Source: Pseudomonas hydrolytica | GTDB lineage: Bacteria > Pseudomonadota > Gammaproteobacteria > Pseudomonadales > Pseudomonadaceae | NCBI RefSeq assembly: GCF_021495345.1 | Contig: NZ_CP099397.1 | Coordinates: 4,843,001-4,907,000, forward strand | DNA length: 64,000 nucleotides | Direction of reading: 5' to 3' | Part shown: in pieces, positions 19,041-27,263 of the stretch | How the letters are laid out: every line of letters begins with the position of its first letter | How positions within the stretch are numbered: the stretch's first letter is position 1 | The notes under the pieces: model-generated | What the model saw: only the letters and a program-made list of their open reading frames with translations | Database searches by the model: none | Told to the model about the DNA's origin: nothing | Position numbers and translations under genes: made by a program

Positions 19041-19952
19041 CTACTGCGCCTTGCGAAACACATAGAACAGGTTCGGCTCGCTGATCAGGTAGAGGGTGCC
19101 TTCATCGTCCGTCGCCACGCCCTCGGCCTGCGGTACGCCGCGCTTGAGGCCATGCTGGCCGCGCAGCAGCGACAGGGTGCTGATCGGCTTGCCCTCGGCG
19201 TTCAGCTCGATCACCAGCCGCGACTCGTCGGACAGCGCCAGCAGATGGCCGGTGGCGGCATCGAAGTCCAGGCTCGACAGATCGCGCACGAACAGCCGCG
19301 CATCGCGCTTGGGGTCGGTGTTGACCTGCAGCGCAAGCGGACGGCTGTCATCGATATGGGGGAAACCCAGCACCTCGAAGATACGCACCGGGTCGCGCTC
19401 CTTGGCCACCAGCAGGCGCTGGTTGGCGGCGTCGTAGGCCAGTCCCTCGAAGCCCTTGTTGCCGTTGCGCCCGATACCCAGGGAGAGCTGCTGGAAGTCG
19501 GCCGCGTCGAGCACGCGGGTGGCGTCGTCGATGCGCACCTTGACCAGGCGCTGCTCGCGCTCATCGGCAATCACATAGGTGCCAGGCGCCACGTATTCGA
19601 TGGCCTCGGGGTCGCCGAAACCCTGCAGGTCGATGGTGCGCTTGAGATCGCCCTCCAGGCTCAGCTCGATGACCTTGGCCGGCTTGTTGGTGACGCTGAA
19701 CAGGGTGCGCCGGTCCGGATCGAAGGTCAGCGCCGAGACATCGCTGATGCCGCTGATCGGCTTGGCTTCGATCGCCACCCGATAGTCGCCCAGCCACAGC
19801 GAATGCTCGCGCCACTGCTCGCCATGCTGCCACTCCTGCACGGAAAACCAGACCCGCTCGAACAGCCGGTATTGCTGGCCGAGAACGGCACCGACCAGCA
19901 GCACGAAGCACAACAGATACAGCCAGGGGTTGATGGTAAGCAGGCGACGCAT
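19041..19952 (-). CDS. SdiA-regulated (YjiK-type) beta-propeller protein, CarP-like
   Basis: A 303-residue protein with an N-terminal membrane anchor (WLYLLCFVLLVGAVLG, about 9-24) and a periplasmic six-bladed propeller of the SdiA-regulated/phytase-like family (ISDVSALTFDPDRRTLF, GFGDPEAIEYV, NKGFEGLAYD, QAEGVATDDEG). It is paralogous to the gene at 20467, and the two flank an OB-fold gene. In P. aeruginosa the propeller CarP (PA0327) and OB-fold CarO (PA0320) act in calcium homeostasis; linking these genes to that system is inference from family and grouping. Its stop lies nine bases from the convergent cadR. Confidence 0.82.
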   Translation of the reverse strand: MRRLLTINPWLYLLCFVLLVGAVLGQQYRLFERVWFSVQEWQHGEQWREHSLWLGDYRVAIEAKPISGISDVSALTFDPDRRTLFSVTNKPAKVIELSLEGDLKRTIDLQGFGDPEAIEYVAPGTYVIADEREQRLVKVRIDDATRVLDAADFQQLSLGIGRNGNKGFEGLAYDAANQRLLVAKERDPVRIFEVLGFPHIDDSRPLALQVNTDPKRDARLFVRDLSSLDFDAATGHLLALSDESRLVIELNAEGKPISTLSLLRGQHGLKRGVPQAEGVATDDEGTLYLISEPNLFYVFRKAQ

Positions 19953-19974
19953 GGCAAAGATTCTCTAACTGACA

Positions 19975-20007
19975 CGGAAAAGCCCGCCACGCTCGAGGCG
20001 CGGCGGG
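19975..20007 (-). terminator. rho-independent terminator of the carO-like gene
   Basis: On the minus strand GCCCGCC-GCGC, a CTCGAG-containing loop and GCGTGGCGGGC are followed by TTTT, 17 bases past the stop at 20024. This makes the OB-fold gene monocistronic and separates it from the propeller gene downstream. Confidence 0.8.
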
Positions 20008-20023
20008 CATACGGACACTTCGA

Positions 20024-20371
20024 TCAGTTGATCAGTTCGACCCGATCGACGTCGATCTCGCGACTGTTGAAGTCCTTGTCGACCTCACCGGTCAGGCGCA
20101 CCTTGGCGTTCTCGGAAACGCTCTGGCCCGGCCAGTCTTCGTCGTCGATCTCGACCTGGATGGTGCCGGTGCCATCCTTGAATTCATACAGTTCATCCTG
20201 CAGGCGCTTGACGATCTGCCCTTCCAGCACAACATGAGTATCGTCGGCGGCCTCCAGTGCGGCGGCCACGGTGGTGACCTGCGGCGTGGCACCCGGGCCG
20301 GTATAGCCGGTGGCGAAGGCAGCGGTGCTGAGCAGTGGCAGAACCATCAGAGCGAAAGCGGTACGTTTCAT
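20024..20371 (-). CDS. carO: YgiW/YdeI-family stress-tolerance OB-fold protein, CarO-like
   Basis: A 115-residue periplasmic protein: signal peptide about 1-20 (ending AAFATG), then a bacterial OB-fold with VVLEGQIVKRLQDELYEFKDGTGTI and the acidic EIDDEDWPG. It matches YgiW, and in pseudomonads the calcium-regulated CarO (PA0320), needed for calcium homeostasis and oxidative or cationic stress tolerance. A perfect TTAAG-N6-TTAAG box lies 73 bases upstream, a terminator follows, and CarP-like propellers flank it on both sides. The symbol is given by family, context and box, not by a search. Confidence 0.8.
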   Translation of the reverse strand: MKRTAFALMVLPLLSTAAFATGYTGPGATPQVTTVAAALEAADDTHVVLEGQIVKRLQDELYEFKDGTGTIQVEIDDEDWPGQSVSENAKVRLTGEVDKDFNSREIDVDRVELIN

Positions 20372-20443
20372 GGCGTTGACCTCGTTGTTCGTAAATGACG
20401 GGGTCAGATTAGGGCGGCAAGCTGAAGCCAGACTGAATCGCCG

Positions 20444-20459
20444 CTTAAGCCAAGCTTAA
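20444..20459 (-). promoter_or_regulatory. BqsR/CarR-type box TTAAG-N6-TTAAG
   Basis: On the minus strand TTAAGCTTGGCTTAAG is a perfect direct repeat with six-base spacing, the published BqsR (CarR) recognition pattern in P. aeruginosa. It also fits the looser PmrA pattern. It lies between the second propeller gene and the OB-fold gene and points at the latter, with a possible -10 (TAATCT, 20411-20406) downstream. I found no other perfect copy in this window. Confidence 0.75.
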
Positions 20460-20466
20460 TTGCCCA

Positions 20467-21420
20467 TCAACCGGCGTCTGCCGGCTCCTTGCTGAATACG
20501 TAGAACAGGTTGGGCTCGGCCACGATATAGATGTTGCCTTCCTCGTCCATGGTGACGCCCTCGGCCTGCTTGATGCTCTTGGCGAGGCCGTTGCGGCCGG
20601 CGCTGAGGCTGAGAAAGCTGACCGGCTGGCCGGCACGGTCGATCTCCAGCAGCATGCGCGACTCGTCGGACAGCACCAGCGCGTGACCGGTACGCGCATC
20701 GATGCTCAGCGAAGAGATATCGCGCATGCCCAGGTCGCCGTAACTGAACGGCTGCATCACCCCGGCAGCGCCGTCCTCGCCGGGGAACGGCAGGCTGAAC
20801 AGCCCCATCGGGCCTCGTTCCTTGCCCAGCATCAGGCTGCGGCTGCGTGCATCCCAGGCGATGGCTTCGAAGCCCTTGTTGCCGGCATCGGCAAAGCCAA
20901 GGTCGAAGCCGGGAAAATCCGCGGCATCCAGGCTCAGGTCATGATCGCGCAGGGTGATGGTGGTGAGTTGCCGGCGGCGCTCGTCGATGATGGCCAGGCG
21001 TCCGTCGCCGAGCACCTCGACGCCTTCGGGGTCGGCGAAACCGATCAGCTCGATGCGCCGCAGTATCTCTCCCTGACGCGACAGCTCCACCAGCAGCGGG
21101 TTCTTGCCGGTGACGGCGAACAGGGTGCCGGTGACGGGGTTGTAGGTCAGGCCGGAGGTTTCATCCTTCTCCAGACCCGGCAGAGCCCTGGCCTGAATCA
21201 CCGCACGGTAGCCGGGCAGCCAAACGCTGGCCAGGCGATTGACCAGAGGGGTATTGCCCTCCTGCCACCAGAGCAGGGCGCGGTCGTCCAGATGCTGGGT
21301 CTGCACCACGACGCCCAGCGCCAGCACGGCGATGCCGGACAACCAGTAGCGGGGGCGTAACAGGCGGAAACGGGGAAGGGACATCGGCGACGACTCGGCT
21401 GCTTGATGGCAATCCGACAT
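20467..21420 (-). CDS. second SdiA-regulated beta-propeller protein, CarP-like
   Basis: A 317-residue protein (305 if started at 21384) with an N-terminal anchor (YWLSGIAVLALGVVV) and the same periplasmic propeller as the gene at 19041: DETSGLTYNPVTGTLF, GFADPEGVEVLGDGR, NKGFEAIAWD, QAEGVTMDEEGNIYIV and a shared ending PNLFYVF. The 21384 start gives a cleaner Arg-rich cytoplasmic leader, but neither start has a strong ribosome site. It lies upstream of the OB-fold gene on the same strand; the BqsR-type box follows its stop by seven bases. Confidence 0.82.
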   Translation of the reverse strand: MSDCHQAAESSPMSLPRFRLLRPRYWLSGIAVLALGVVVQTQHLDDRALLWWQEGNTPLVNRLASVWLPGYRAVIQARALPGLEKDETSGLTYNPVTGTLFAVTGKNPLLVELSRQGEILRRIELIGFADPEGVEVLGDGRLAIIDERRRQLTTITLRDHDLSLDAADFPGFDLGFADAGNKGFEAIAWDARSRSLMLGKERGPMGLFSLPFPGEDGAAGVMQPFSYGDLGMRDISSLSIDARTGHALVLSDESRMLLEIDRAGQPVSFLSLSAGRNGLAKSIKQAEGVTMDEEGNIYIVAEPNLFYVFSKEPADAG

Positions 21421-21437
21421 CCGTTGTCGAAAAGAGT

Positions 21438-21460
21438 TCCGCCGCCCGTCGGGCGGCGGT
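21438..21460 (-). terminator. hairpin after the FAH-family gene
   Basis: A perfect nine-base stem (CCGCCGCCC/GGGCGGCGG) with a three-base loop is followed on the minus strand by AACTCTTTTC. It lies just past the stop at 21467 and likely ends that transcript. Confidence 0.7.
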
Positions 21461-21466
21461 CAGGGG

Positions 21467-22132
21467 TTATAGCACTCGGCTGGTGAAACTACTGTGACCG
21501 ACCAACTCCAGCACCAGCTCGTCGCCGCGGTTCAGCGCGCCGACGCCCACCGGCGTGCCAGTGAGGATCACGTCGCCCGGCTGCAGGGCGAAGTGCCCGG
21601 CCATGTGCTGGATCATCGCGACGATGGGGTTGAGCATGTCGCGGCTGTTGCCGTCCTGGCGGGTTTCGCCATTGATGCTCAGGCGGATGCCGATATCGGC
21701 CAGGTCCTCGATGGCATCGCCGGGCACGAAGCGCGCCAGCACGCAGGCGCCGTCGAAGCTCTTGGCGATTTCCCAGGGGTAGCCCTTTTCCTTGAGCTTG
21801 GCCTGCACGTCGCGCAGGGTCAGGTCCAGGGCCGGGGCGAAGCCACTGATGGCGTCACGCACTTCCTCGGCATCCGGCCTCGATGACAGCGGCTTGCCGA
21901 TCAGCACGGCGATTTCCGCCTCGTAATGCACCGAGCCGCGATCCTCGGGGATGCTGAAACCGCCGTCCAGCGGCACCACACAGGAGCCCGGCTTGATGAA
22001 CAGCAAGGGTTCGCTGGGCACCGGGTTGTTCAGCTCGGCGGCATGCTCGGCATAGTTGCGGCCGATGCAAACGACCTTGCCAAGGGGAAAGTGGACGGTG
22101 GTTCCGTCGACGTACTGGTGCTGATAGCTCAT
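21467..22132 (-). CDS. fumarylacetoacetate hydrolase (FAH) family protein
   Basis: A 221-residue FAH-fold enzyme with the metal-binding pattern HYEAEIAVLIG plus FIKPGSCVVPLDG and TGTPVGVGAL. Start 22132 (MSYQHQYVDG) has AGGAG ten bases upstream and is preferred to the longer 22165 form. Small FAH proteins act as acylpyruvate hydrolases or oxaloacetate decarboxylases, hydrolysing or decarboxylating 2-oxo acids. It follows the D-2-hydroxyglutarate dehydrogenase gene on the same strand by 112 bases, so a role in 2-oxoacid clean-up is plausible but inferred. Confidence 0.85.
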   Translation of the reverse strand: MSYQHQYVDGTTVHFPLGKVVCIGRNYAEHAAELNNPVPSEPLLFIKPGSCVVPLDGGFSIPEDRGSVHYEAEIAVLIGKPLSSRPDAEEVRDAISGFAPALDLTLRDVQAKLKEKGYPWEIAKSFDGACVLARFVPGDAIEDLADIGIRLSINGETRQDGNSRDMLNPIVAMIQHMAGHFALQPGDVILTGTPVGVGALNRGDELVLELVGHSSFTSRVL

Positions 22133-22244
22133 CACCGACTCCTGTGTTGTTCGTATTATGGTCATCCCGGCTTGTGGCCGGTCAGGTACCTTAACCGACG
22201 CGAGGTCGGATACGAAAACGCCCGCTGTCAGCGGGCGTCTACGG

Positions 22245-23636
22245 TTATGCGAAGATCTTGCCGGGGTTCATGATGCCGTTGGGGTCGAACACCGCCTTGA
22301 CCGCCTTCATGCAGGCGATCTCCGCCTCGCTGCGGCTGTAGTGCAGGTAGTCGCGCTTGGTCATGCCCACGCCGTGCTCGGCGCTGATCGAGCCGTTGTA
22401 CTTCTGCACGGTCTCGAACACCCATTTGTTGACCACCGCGCACTTGGCGAAGAACTCGTCCTTGCTCAGGTTCTCGGGCTTCAAGATGTTCAGGTGCAGG
22501 TTGCCGTCGCCGATATGGCCGAACCACACCACCTCGAAGTCCGGGTAGTTGGCCTCGACGATGGCGTCGATGTCCTTGAGGAAGGCCGGCACCTGGCTGA
22601 CAGTGACCGAGATGTCGTTCTTGTACGGCGTCCAGTGGCTGATGGTCTCGGAGATGTACTCGCGCAGCTTCCACAGATTCTGCAGCTGCTGCTCGCTCTG
22701 GCTCATCACGCCGTCGACCACCCAACCCTGCTCGACGCAGTGCTCGAAGGTTTCCAGCGCCTGGTTGGCCACCTCCTCGGTGGTCGCTTCGAATTCCAGC
22801 AGGGCGTAGAACGGGCACTCGCTCTCGAAGGGGGCCGGCACGTCGCCACGGCCGAGCACCTTGGCCAGGGCCTTGTCGGAGAAGAACTCGAAGGCGGTCA
22901 GGTCGAGCTTGCCCTGGAAGGCATGCAGCACCGGCATGATCGAGTCGAAATCGGGCGTGCCGAGGACCATCGCGGTGAGGTTCTTCGGCGCGCGATCCAG
23001 ACGCATGGTGGCTTCCACGACAAACCCGAGCGTACCTTCGGCGCCGATAAACAGCTGACGCAGGTCGTAGCCGGTGGCGTTCTTGATCAGGTCGCGGTTC
23101 AGCTCCAGCAGCTCGCCGGTGCCGGTGACCACCTTCAGGCCGGCCACCCAGTTGCGGGTCATGCCGTAGCGAATCACTTTGATCCCGCCGGCATTGGTGC
23201 CGATATTGCCGCCAATCTGGCTGGAACCCGAAGAGGCGAAGTCCACCGGGTAGTACAGGCCCTTGTCCTCGGCGAACAGATGCAGCTGCTTGGTCACCAC
23301 GCCCGGCTGGCACACCGCGGTGCGGTCGTACTCGTTGAACGAGAGAATCTGGTTCATGTAGTCGAACGCCACCACCACCTCACCGTTGGCCGCCACTGCG
23401 GCAGCCGACAAGCCGGTGCGGCCGCCGGACGGCACCAGGGCGATGCGATGCGTGTTGGCCCAGCGCACGATGGCCTGCACCTGCTCGATGCTCTTGGGGA
23501 AGACGATGGCCGAAGGCGCCGGGGCGAAATGCTTGGTCCAGTCCTTGCCGTAGGCCTCCAGTGAATCGGCATCGGTCAGCACCTTGCCGGGTTCAACCAG
23601 GGTCTTCAGCTCTTCGATCTGGGCAGGGGTGGTCAT
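22245..23636 (-). CDS. FAD-linked D-2-hydroxyglutarate dehydrogenase
   Basis: A 463-residue flavoprotein of the FAD_binding_4/FAD-oxidase_C type. PSGGRTGLSAAAVA and GSSQIGGNIGTNAGG bind FAD; GHIGDGNLHLNI and AEHGVGMTKRDYL in the C-terminal half hold metal and active-site residues. It oxidises D-2-hydroxyglutarate to 2-oxoglutarate. In P. stutzeri and P. aeruginosa the equivalent gene beside serA removes the D-2-hydroxyglutarate that SerA makes and so pulls serine synthesis forward. It is divergent from serA with 181 bases between the starts. The substrate call rests on context and family. Confidence 0.85.
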   Translation of the reverse strand: MTTPAQIEELKTLVEPGKVLTDADSLEAYGKDWTKHFAPAPSAIVFPKSIEQVQAIVRWANTHRIALVPSGGRTGLSAAAVAANGEVVVAFDYMNQILSFNEYDRTAVCQPGVVTKQLHLFAEDKGLYYPVDFASSGSSQIGGNIGTNAGGIKVIRYGMTRNWVAGLKVVTGTGELLELNRDLIKNATGYDLRQLFIGAEGTLGFVVEATMRLDRAPKNLTAMVLGTPDFDSIMPVLHAFQGKLDLTAFEFFSDKALAKVLGRGDVPAPFESECPFYALLEFEATTEEVANQALETFEHCVEQGWVVDGVMSQSEQQLQNLWKLREYISETISHWTPYKNDISVTVSQVPAFLKDIDAIVEANYPDFEVVWFGHIGDGNLHLNILKPENLSKDEFFAKCAVVNKWVFETVQKYNGSISAEHGVGMTKRDYLHYSRSEAEIACMKAVKAVFDPNGIMNPGKIFA

Positions 23637-23817
23637 CTACAGAACTCTCAAAGGATTCATGGTCGCCCTGAGAACCATTCAGGTCGCAACCGAGCATTGA
23701 AAAAGGCGAACATGCTAGCATACGCACCCCGTGAATCGAGCCATGCGGTGATCTACGGGCGCTGGCTGAATTTCTCAGCCCTTCCCTGCCAACATCCCTG
23801 GGACAACAGGTACTCCG

Positions 23818-25047
23818 ATGAGCAAGACCTCTCTCGACAAGAGCAAGATCAAGTTCCTTCTTCTCGAAGGCGTCCACCAGAATGCCGTGGACACTCTGAA
23901 GGCCGCCGGCTACAGCAACATCGAGTACCTCAAGGGCGCGCTGTCGGGTGAAGAGCTGAAAGAAAAGATCGCCGATGCCCACTTCATCGGTATTCGCTCG
24001 CGCACCCAGCTGACCGCCGAAGTCTTCGACTGCGCGAAGAAGCTGGTCGCCGTCGGCTGCTTCTGCATCGGTACCAACCAGGTCGACCTGGACGCCGCCC
24101 GCGAGCGCGGCATCGCCGTCTTCAACGCGCCCTACTCCAACACCCGTTCGGTGGCCGAACTGGTGCTGGCCGAGGCCATCCTGCTGCTGCGCGGTATTCC
24201 GGAGAAGAACGCCTCCTGCCATCGCGGCGGCTGGATCAAGTCGGCGGCCAACTCCTTCGAGATCCGCGGCAAGAAGCTGGGCATCATCGGTTACGGCTCC
24301 ATCGGCACCCAGCTCTCGGTACTGGCCGAGGCCCTGGGCATGCAGGTGTACTTCTACGACACCGTGACCAAGCTGCCGCTGGGCAACGCGCAGCAGATCG
24401 GCGATCTGTACGAACTGCTGGGCCTGTGCGACATCGTCTCGCTGCACGTGCCGGAGCTGCCGTCCACCCAGTGGATGATCGGCGAGAAGGAAATCCGCGC
24501 CATGAAGAAGGGCGGCATCCTGATCAACGCCGCGCGCGGTACCGTGGTCGAGCTGGATCACCTGGCCAACGCGATCAAGGACGAGCACCTGATCGGCGCC
24601 GCCATCGACGTGTTCCCGGTCGAGCCCAAGTCCAACGACGAGGAGTTCGAAAGTCCTCTGCGCGGCCTGGATCGCGTGATCCTCACCCCGCACATCGGTG
24701 GTTCCACCGCCGAAGCGCAGGCCAACATCGGCCTGGAAGTGGCCGAGAAGCTGGTCAAGTACAGCGACAACGGCACCTCGGTGTCCTCGGTCAACTTCCC
24801 CGAAGTGGCCCTGCCGGCGCATCCGGGCAAGCACCGTCTGCTGCACATCCATGCCAACGTTCCCGGCGTGATGAGCGAGATCAACAAGGTGTTCGCCGAC
24901 AACGGCATCAACATCTCCGGCCAGTTCCTGCAGACCAACGACAAGGTCGGCTACGTGGTGATCGACGTCGACGCCGAGTATTCGGACCTGGCGCTGGAGA
25001 AGCTGCAGCGCGTCAATGGCACCATCCGCAGCCGCGTCCTGTTCTAA
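23818..25047 (+). CDS. serA: D-3-phosphoglycerate dehydrogenase
   Basis: This 409-residue enzyme is the first step of serine synthesis (3-phosphoglycerate to 3-phosphohydroxypyruvate); it also reduces 2-oxoglutarate to D-2-hydroxyglutarate. The NAD-binding motif is LGIIGYGSIGTQLS, the catalytic region GGILINAARGTVV and ILTPHIGGSTAEAQ, and a C-terminal ACT domain (HANVPGVMSEINKVFADNGI) gives serine feedback inhibition. The size equals the E. coli type (410). It is divergent from the D-2-hydroxyglutarate dehydrogenase gene and followed by a strong terminator. Confidence 0.97.
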   Translation: MSKTSLDKSKIKFLLLEGVHQNAVDTLKAAGYSNIEYLKGALSGEELKEKIADAHFIGIRSRTQLTAEVFDCAKKLVAVGCFCIGTNQVDLDAARERGIAVFNAPYSNTRSVAELVLAEAILLLRGIPEKNASCHRGGWIKSAANSFEIRGKKLGIIGYGSIGTQLSVLAEALGMQVYFYDTVTKLPLGNAQQIGDLYELLGLCDIVSLHVPELPSTQWMIGEKEIRAMKKGGILINAARGTVVELDHLANAIKDEHLIGAAIDVFPVEPKSNDEEFESPLRGLDRVILTPHIGGSTAEAQANIGLEVAEKLVKYSDNGTSVSSVNFPEVALPAHPGKHRLLHIHANVPGVMSEINKVFADNGINISGQFLQTNDKVGYVVIDVDAEYSDLALEKLQRVNGTIRSRVLF

Positions 25048-25064
25048 GCACGCCGCCGCACACG

Positions 25065-25095
25065 AAAAGGGAAGGCTTCGGCCTCCCCTTTTTTT
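25065..25095 (+). terminator. rho-independent terminator of serA
   Basis: AAAAGGGAAGGC, a TTCG tetraloop, GCCTCCCCTTTTTT: a strong stem ending in a T run 17 bases past the serA stop. Confidence 0.93.
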
Positions 25096-25098
25096 CAT

Positions 25099-25114
25099 GT
25101 GCGCCGCGCGCACC
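25099..25114. repeat. short GTGCGC palindromic repeat
   Basis: GTGCGCCGCGCGCACC, a truncated copy of the scattered GTAGGGTGCGC family between serA and the convergent DUF523 gene. Confidence 0.7.
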
Positions 25115-25162
25115 TTCGACAGATGGCGATAGTTTCGTGCCACGGATCGCCTCCGTGCCACA

Positions 25163-25654
25163 TCACGCCTGCTCCAGCCGCGCCAACTCGGCGGCGGCCT
25201 CGTCCAGCTGCCCCTCGTTGAACACCTTGACCCCGGCTCGCTTGAGCAGCGCAGCGGTGACGCCCTCACCCGCCACGCGCACGCCGCTGAAGCTGCCATC
25301 GTAGTTTTCCAGATTGCCGCACGACGGGCTGCGCGCCTTGAGCAGGGCCAGGCGGATGCCATGCTGGCGCACCAGCGCCAGCGCCTGCTCGGCGCCGTCG
25401 ACGAACGCAGCCGTAACGTCCTCGCCCTCGATCGTCAGCACCGGCAACAGGCCGTCCAGCACCGCGCCGCCCTGACCGCCGCGAATCTCCGCTGGCAGAC
25501 GCGGCGTAGGCAGGCCGCCGGCTACCTCCGGACACAGCGCCACCACCCGCCCCTCGTCCAGCCACCGTTGCAGCTGATCGAAGGGGCCGTGAGCGCCGCC
25601 GTCATAGCGCACCCGATGCCCGAGCAGGCAGCGGCTGACCAGTATCTTGTGCAT
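25163..25654 (-). CDS. DUF523 family protein
   Basis: A 163-residue protein with the DUF523 signature: ILVSRCLLGHRVRYDGG at the N-terminus, ALCPEVAGGLPTPR at about 40-53 and LLKARSPSCGN near 104-114. Conserved Cys9, the Cys of ALCPEV and the Cys of SPSCG suggest a metal or cluster site. The family is widespread; the function is not established, though some members are fused to DUF1722. It is a single gene, convergent with serA. Confidence 0.85.
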   Translation of the reverse strand: MHKILVSRCLLGHRVRYDGGAHGPFDQLQRWLDEGRVVALCPEVAGGLPTPRLPAEIRGGQGGAVLDGLLPVLTIEGEDVTAAFVDGAEQALALVRQHGIRLALLKARSPSCGNLENYDGSFSGVRVAGEGVTAALLKRAGVKVFNEGQLDEAAAELARLEQA

Positions 25655-25843
25655 CGTTTCTCTCCCTTGCCGGCATCAGAGTAACCGTCGGTAACAGCGC
25701 CGTCAGCCCTCGTGCCGGCCACCGGCAAAGCGGCCTGGAGCCGCGCTGATGCGAGCGCCGCGGCCTATCCTTCGGCGGGAAGCGGACCTGGCCCATGGCG
25801 CACCGGGCATGGCCACACCAGACTTGCGCGGCCAACGCTCATG

Positions 25844-25886
25844 CCCTCCCTCATCCGGCGCCTCGCGCCCTCTCCCGACGGGAGAA
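25844..25886. repeat. CCCTCTCCC-type intergenic repeat
   Basis: C-rich block with CCCTCCC and CCCTCTCCC arms and a short TCCCGACGGGA hairpin, related to those at 2931 and 11673. The surrounding 289-base gap (25655-25943) holds no credible gene apart from the leader of the next one. Confidence 0.65.
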
Positions 25887-25943
25887 GCTGATAAGGAAGG
25901 CGTCGCTGCGCGACTTTCATGCCAACCAGGGAGGTTCCCGTTC

Positions 25944-26480
25944 ATGCCCAAGCCATTTCGTACGCCATTTCTGCCGCTGCTGTGTGCTGCGGCGCTGCTC
26001 GCCCCCTCGGCCCAGGCCGCCTTGCAGGCGCTGGAGGATGAAAGCCTGAGCCAGATCAGCGGCCAGGCCGGCATCACCATTCGTCTCGATCTGATGGCGC
26101 GCATCGACGAGATGCGCTGGCAGGACGACGGCGGCAGCCTGTCGCTACGCAACGTGAAGATCGATAACGGCTGCCTCAAACCCACCGATTGCGACGGTTA
26201 CGCTCTCGGCCCGGCCCAGCTGGGCGCCAGCGTGCCGATTCTGGGTCTGGAGGTGCCGACCCTGGAAGTGGACGTGGTCAAGGGCAGCAACGGCCAGAGC
26301 CAGTTGCAGCTGAAACTGCCCAATCTGACCGCGATCAACCAGCAACTCGGCCCGCTGGGCAAACTGGTGATCCGTGCGCGCGTGGCCAGCGATCTGTACA
26401 TCGGCGATACCAGCATCGGCAACGTCGCCCTGCGCGATATCCGCGACATCAACGGCACCATCAAGGTCTGGGGCCACTGA
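25944..26480 (+). CDS. secreted DUF6160-like protein
   Basis: This 178-residue protein has a clear signal peptide (MPKPFRTPFLPLLCAAALLA, cleaved after AQA near 27). The mature start ALQALEDESLSQISGQAGITI is typical of a group of pseudomonad outer-surface proteins with the SGQAGIT motif (DUF6160-like). The rest alternates polar and hydrophobic residues, suggesting beta structure. The start at 25944 follows AGGGAGG. The function is unknown; an envelope or pilus-associated role is only a guess. Confidence 0.65.
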   Translation: MPKPFRTPFLPLLCAAALLAPSAQAALQALEDESLSQISGQAGITIRLDLMARIDEMRWQDDGGSLSLRNVKIDNGCLKPTDCDGYALGPAQLGASVPILGLEVPTLEVDVVKGSNGQSQLQLKLPNLTAINQQLGPLGKLVIRARVASDLYIGDTSIGNVALRDIRDINGTIKVWGH

Positions 26481-26515
26481 AGGCTTCGGCGGGCCACCGC
26501 GCAGGCCCGCCGCAC

Positions 26516-27139
26516 TCAGAGCGGCCCGCTGCCGCGGCGCCTGAACCAGCCGGTCAGCGACAGCCGTTCGCGCGTGGCCGGCAGCACCTCGTGCGGCATG
26601 TCGCCGGACATGAACAGCGCCAGGGTGCCGGCCTCGGGCAGCACGTCATGCTCACGGCCATCGGCCAGATACAACCGCAACGCACCGCCCTGCTCGGGCA
26701 GCCAGTTGTCGTTCAGATAGAACACCGCCGAGACCGTACGCCGGTCGTCATCGCGGAAGCGATCGACATGGCGCTGGTAGAAGGCACCCGGCGCGTAGCA
26801 GGCGAAGTGGCCCTCGAAGTCCTCCAGGCCGAGGAACAGCGCACGGTTGAGCGCCTGACGCAACTCGTCCAGCAGCGCCAGATAGCGGTCGCATGCCGCG
26901 CTCTGCCCGGGCTCCAGCCACTGGATATGATCGCCGCGAATGCCTTCCTGAACCTGCAAGGCGCCGCCGCGGCCGACGCCGGCTGCGCTGAGCTCGCCAC
27001 TGCGTGCACGCTTATGGCACTCCGCGGCCAGTTCGCGGGTCAGAATTTCTGGGGCGAATAGCGCCCGCTGCGACCAGCCCTGGCTGGCGAGGTCGTCGAT
27101 AAGGCTGGAAAAGCTGTCTTGCAGGCTGAGTTCGTTCAT
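26516..27139 (-). CDS. 2-oxoglutarate/Fe(II)-dependent oxygenase (prolyl 4-hydroxylase-like)
   Basis: A 207-residue protein with the double-stranded beta-helix iron site: His and Asp in FYQRHVDRFRDD (HxD), a distal His in SGDMPHEVLPATRERLSLTGWF, and an Arg in the same segment that would bind 2-oxoglutarate. YLNDNW precedes the final strands. The start is placed at ATG 27139, after which the protein matches the family; the frame is open further up without support. The substrate is unknown; an EGL-9/PHD-type protein hydroxylase is possible. Confidence 0.85.
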   Translation of the reverse strand: MNELSLQDSFSSLIDDLASQGWSQRALFAPEILTRELAAECHKRARSGELSAAGVGRGGALQVQEGIRGDHIQWLEPGQSAACDRYLALLDELRQALNRALFLGLEDFEGHFACYAPGAFYQRHVDRFRDDDRRTVSAVFYLNDNWLPEQGGALRLYLADGREHDVLPEAGTLALFMSGDMPHEVLPATRERLSLTGWFRRRGSGPL

Positions 27140-27263
27140 GGCGGCGATTGTATCAGCGCCCGTGCCGTCGCTCGACACGGCTCGACAAGCCTTGACCCGC
27201 CACCGAAAATAGCCGGCCGCAGCGCCCTGCGGGCGGCCAGGATAGTTTGCCAAGGAGTTCCCG

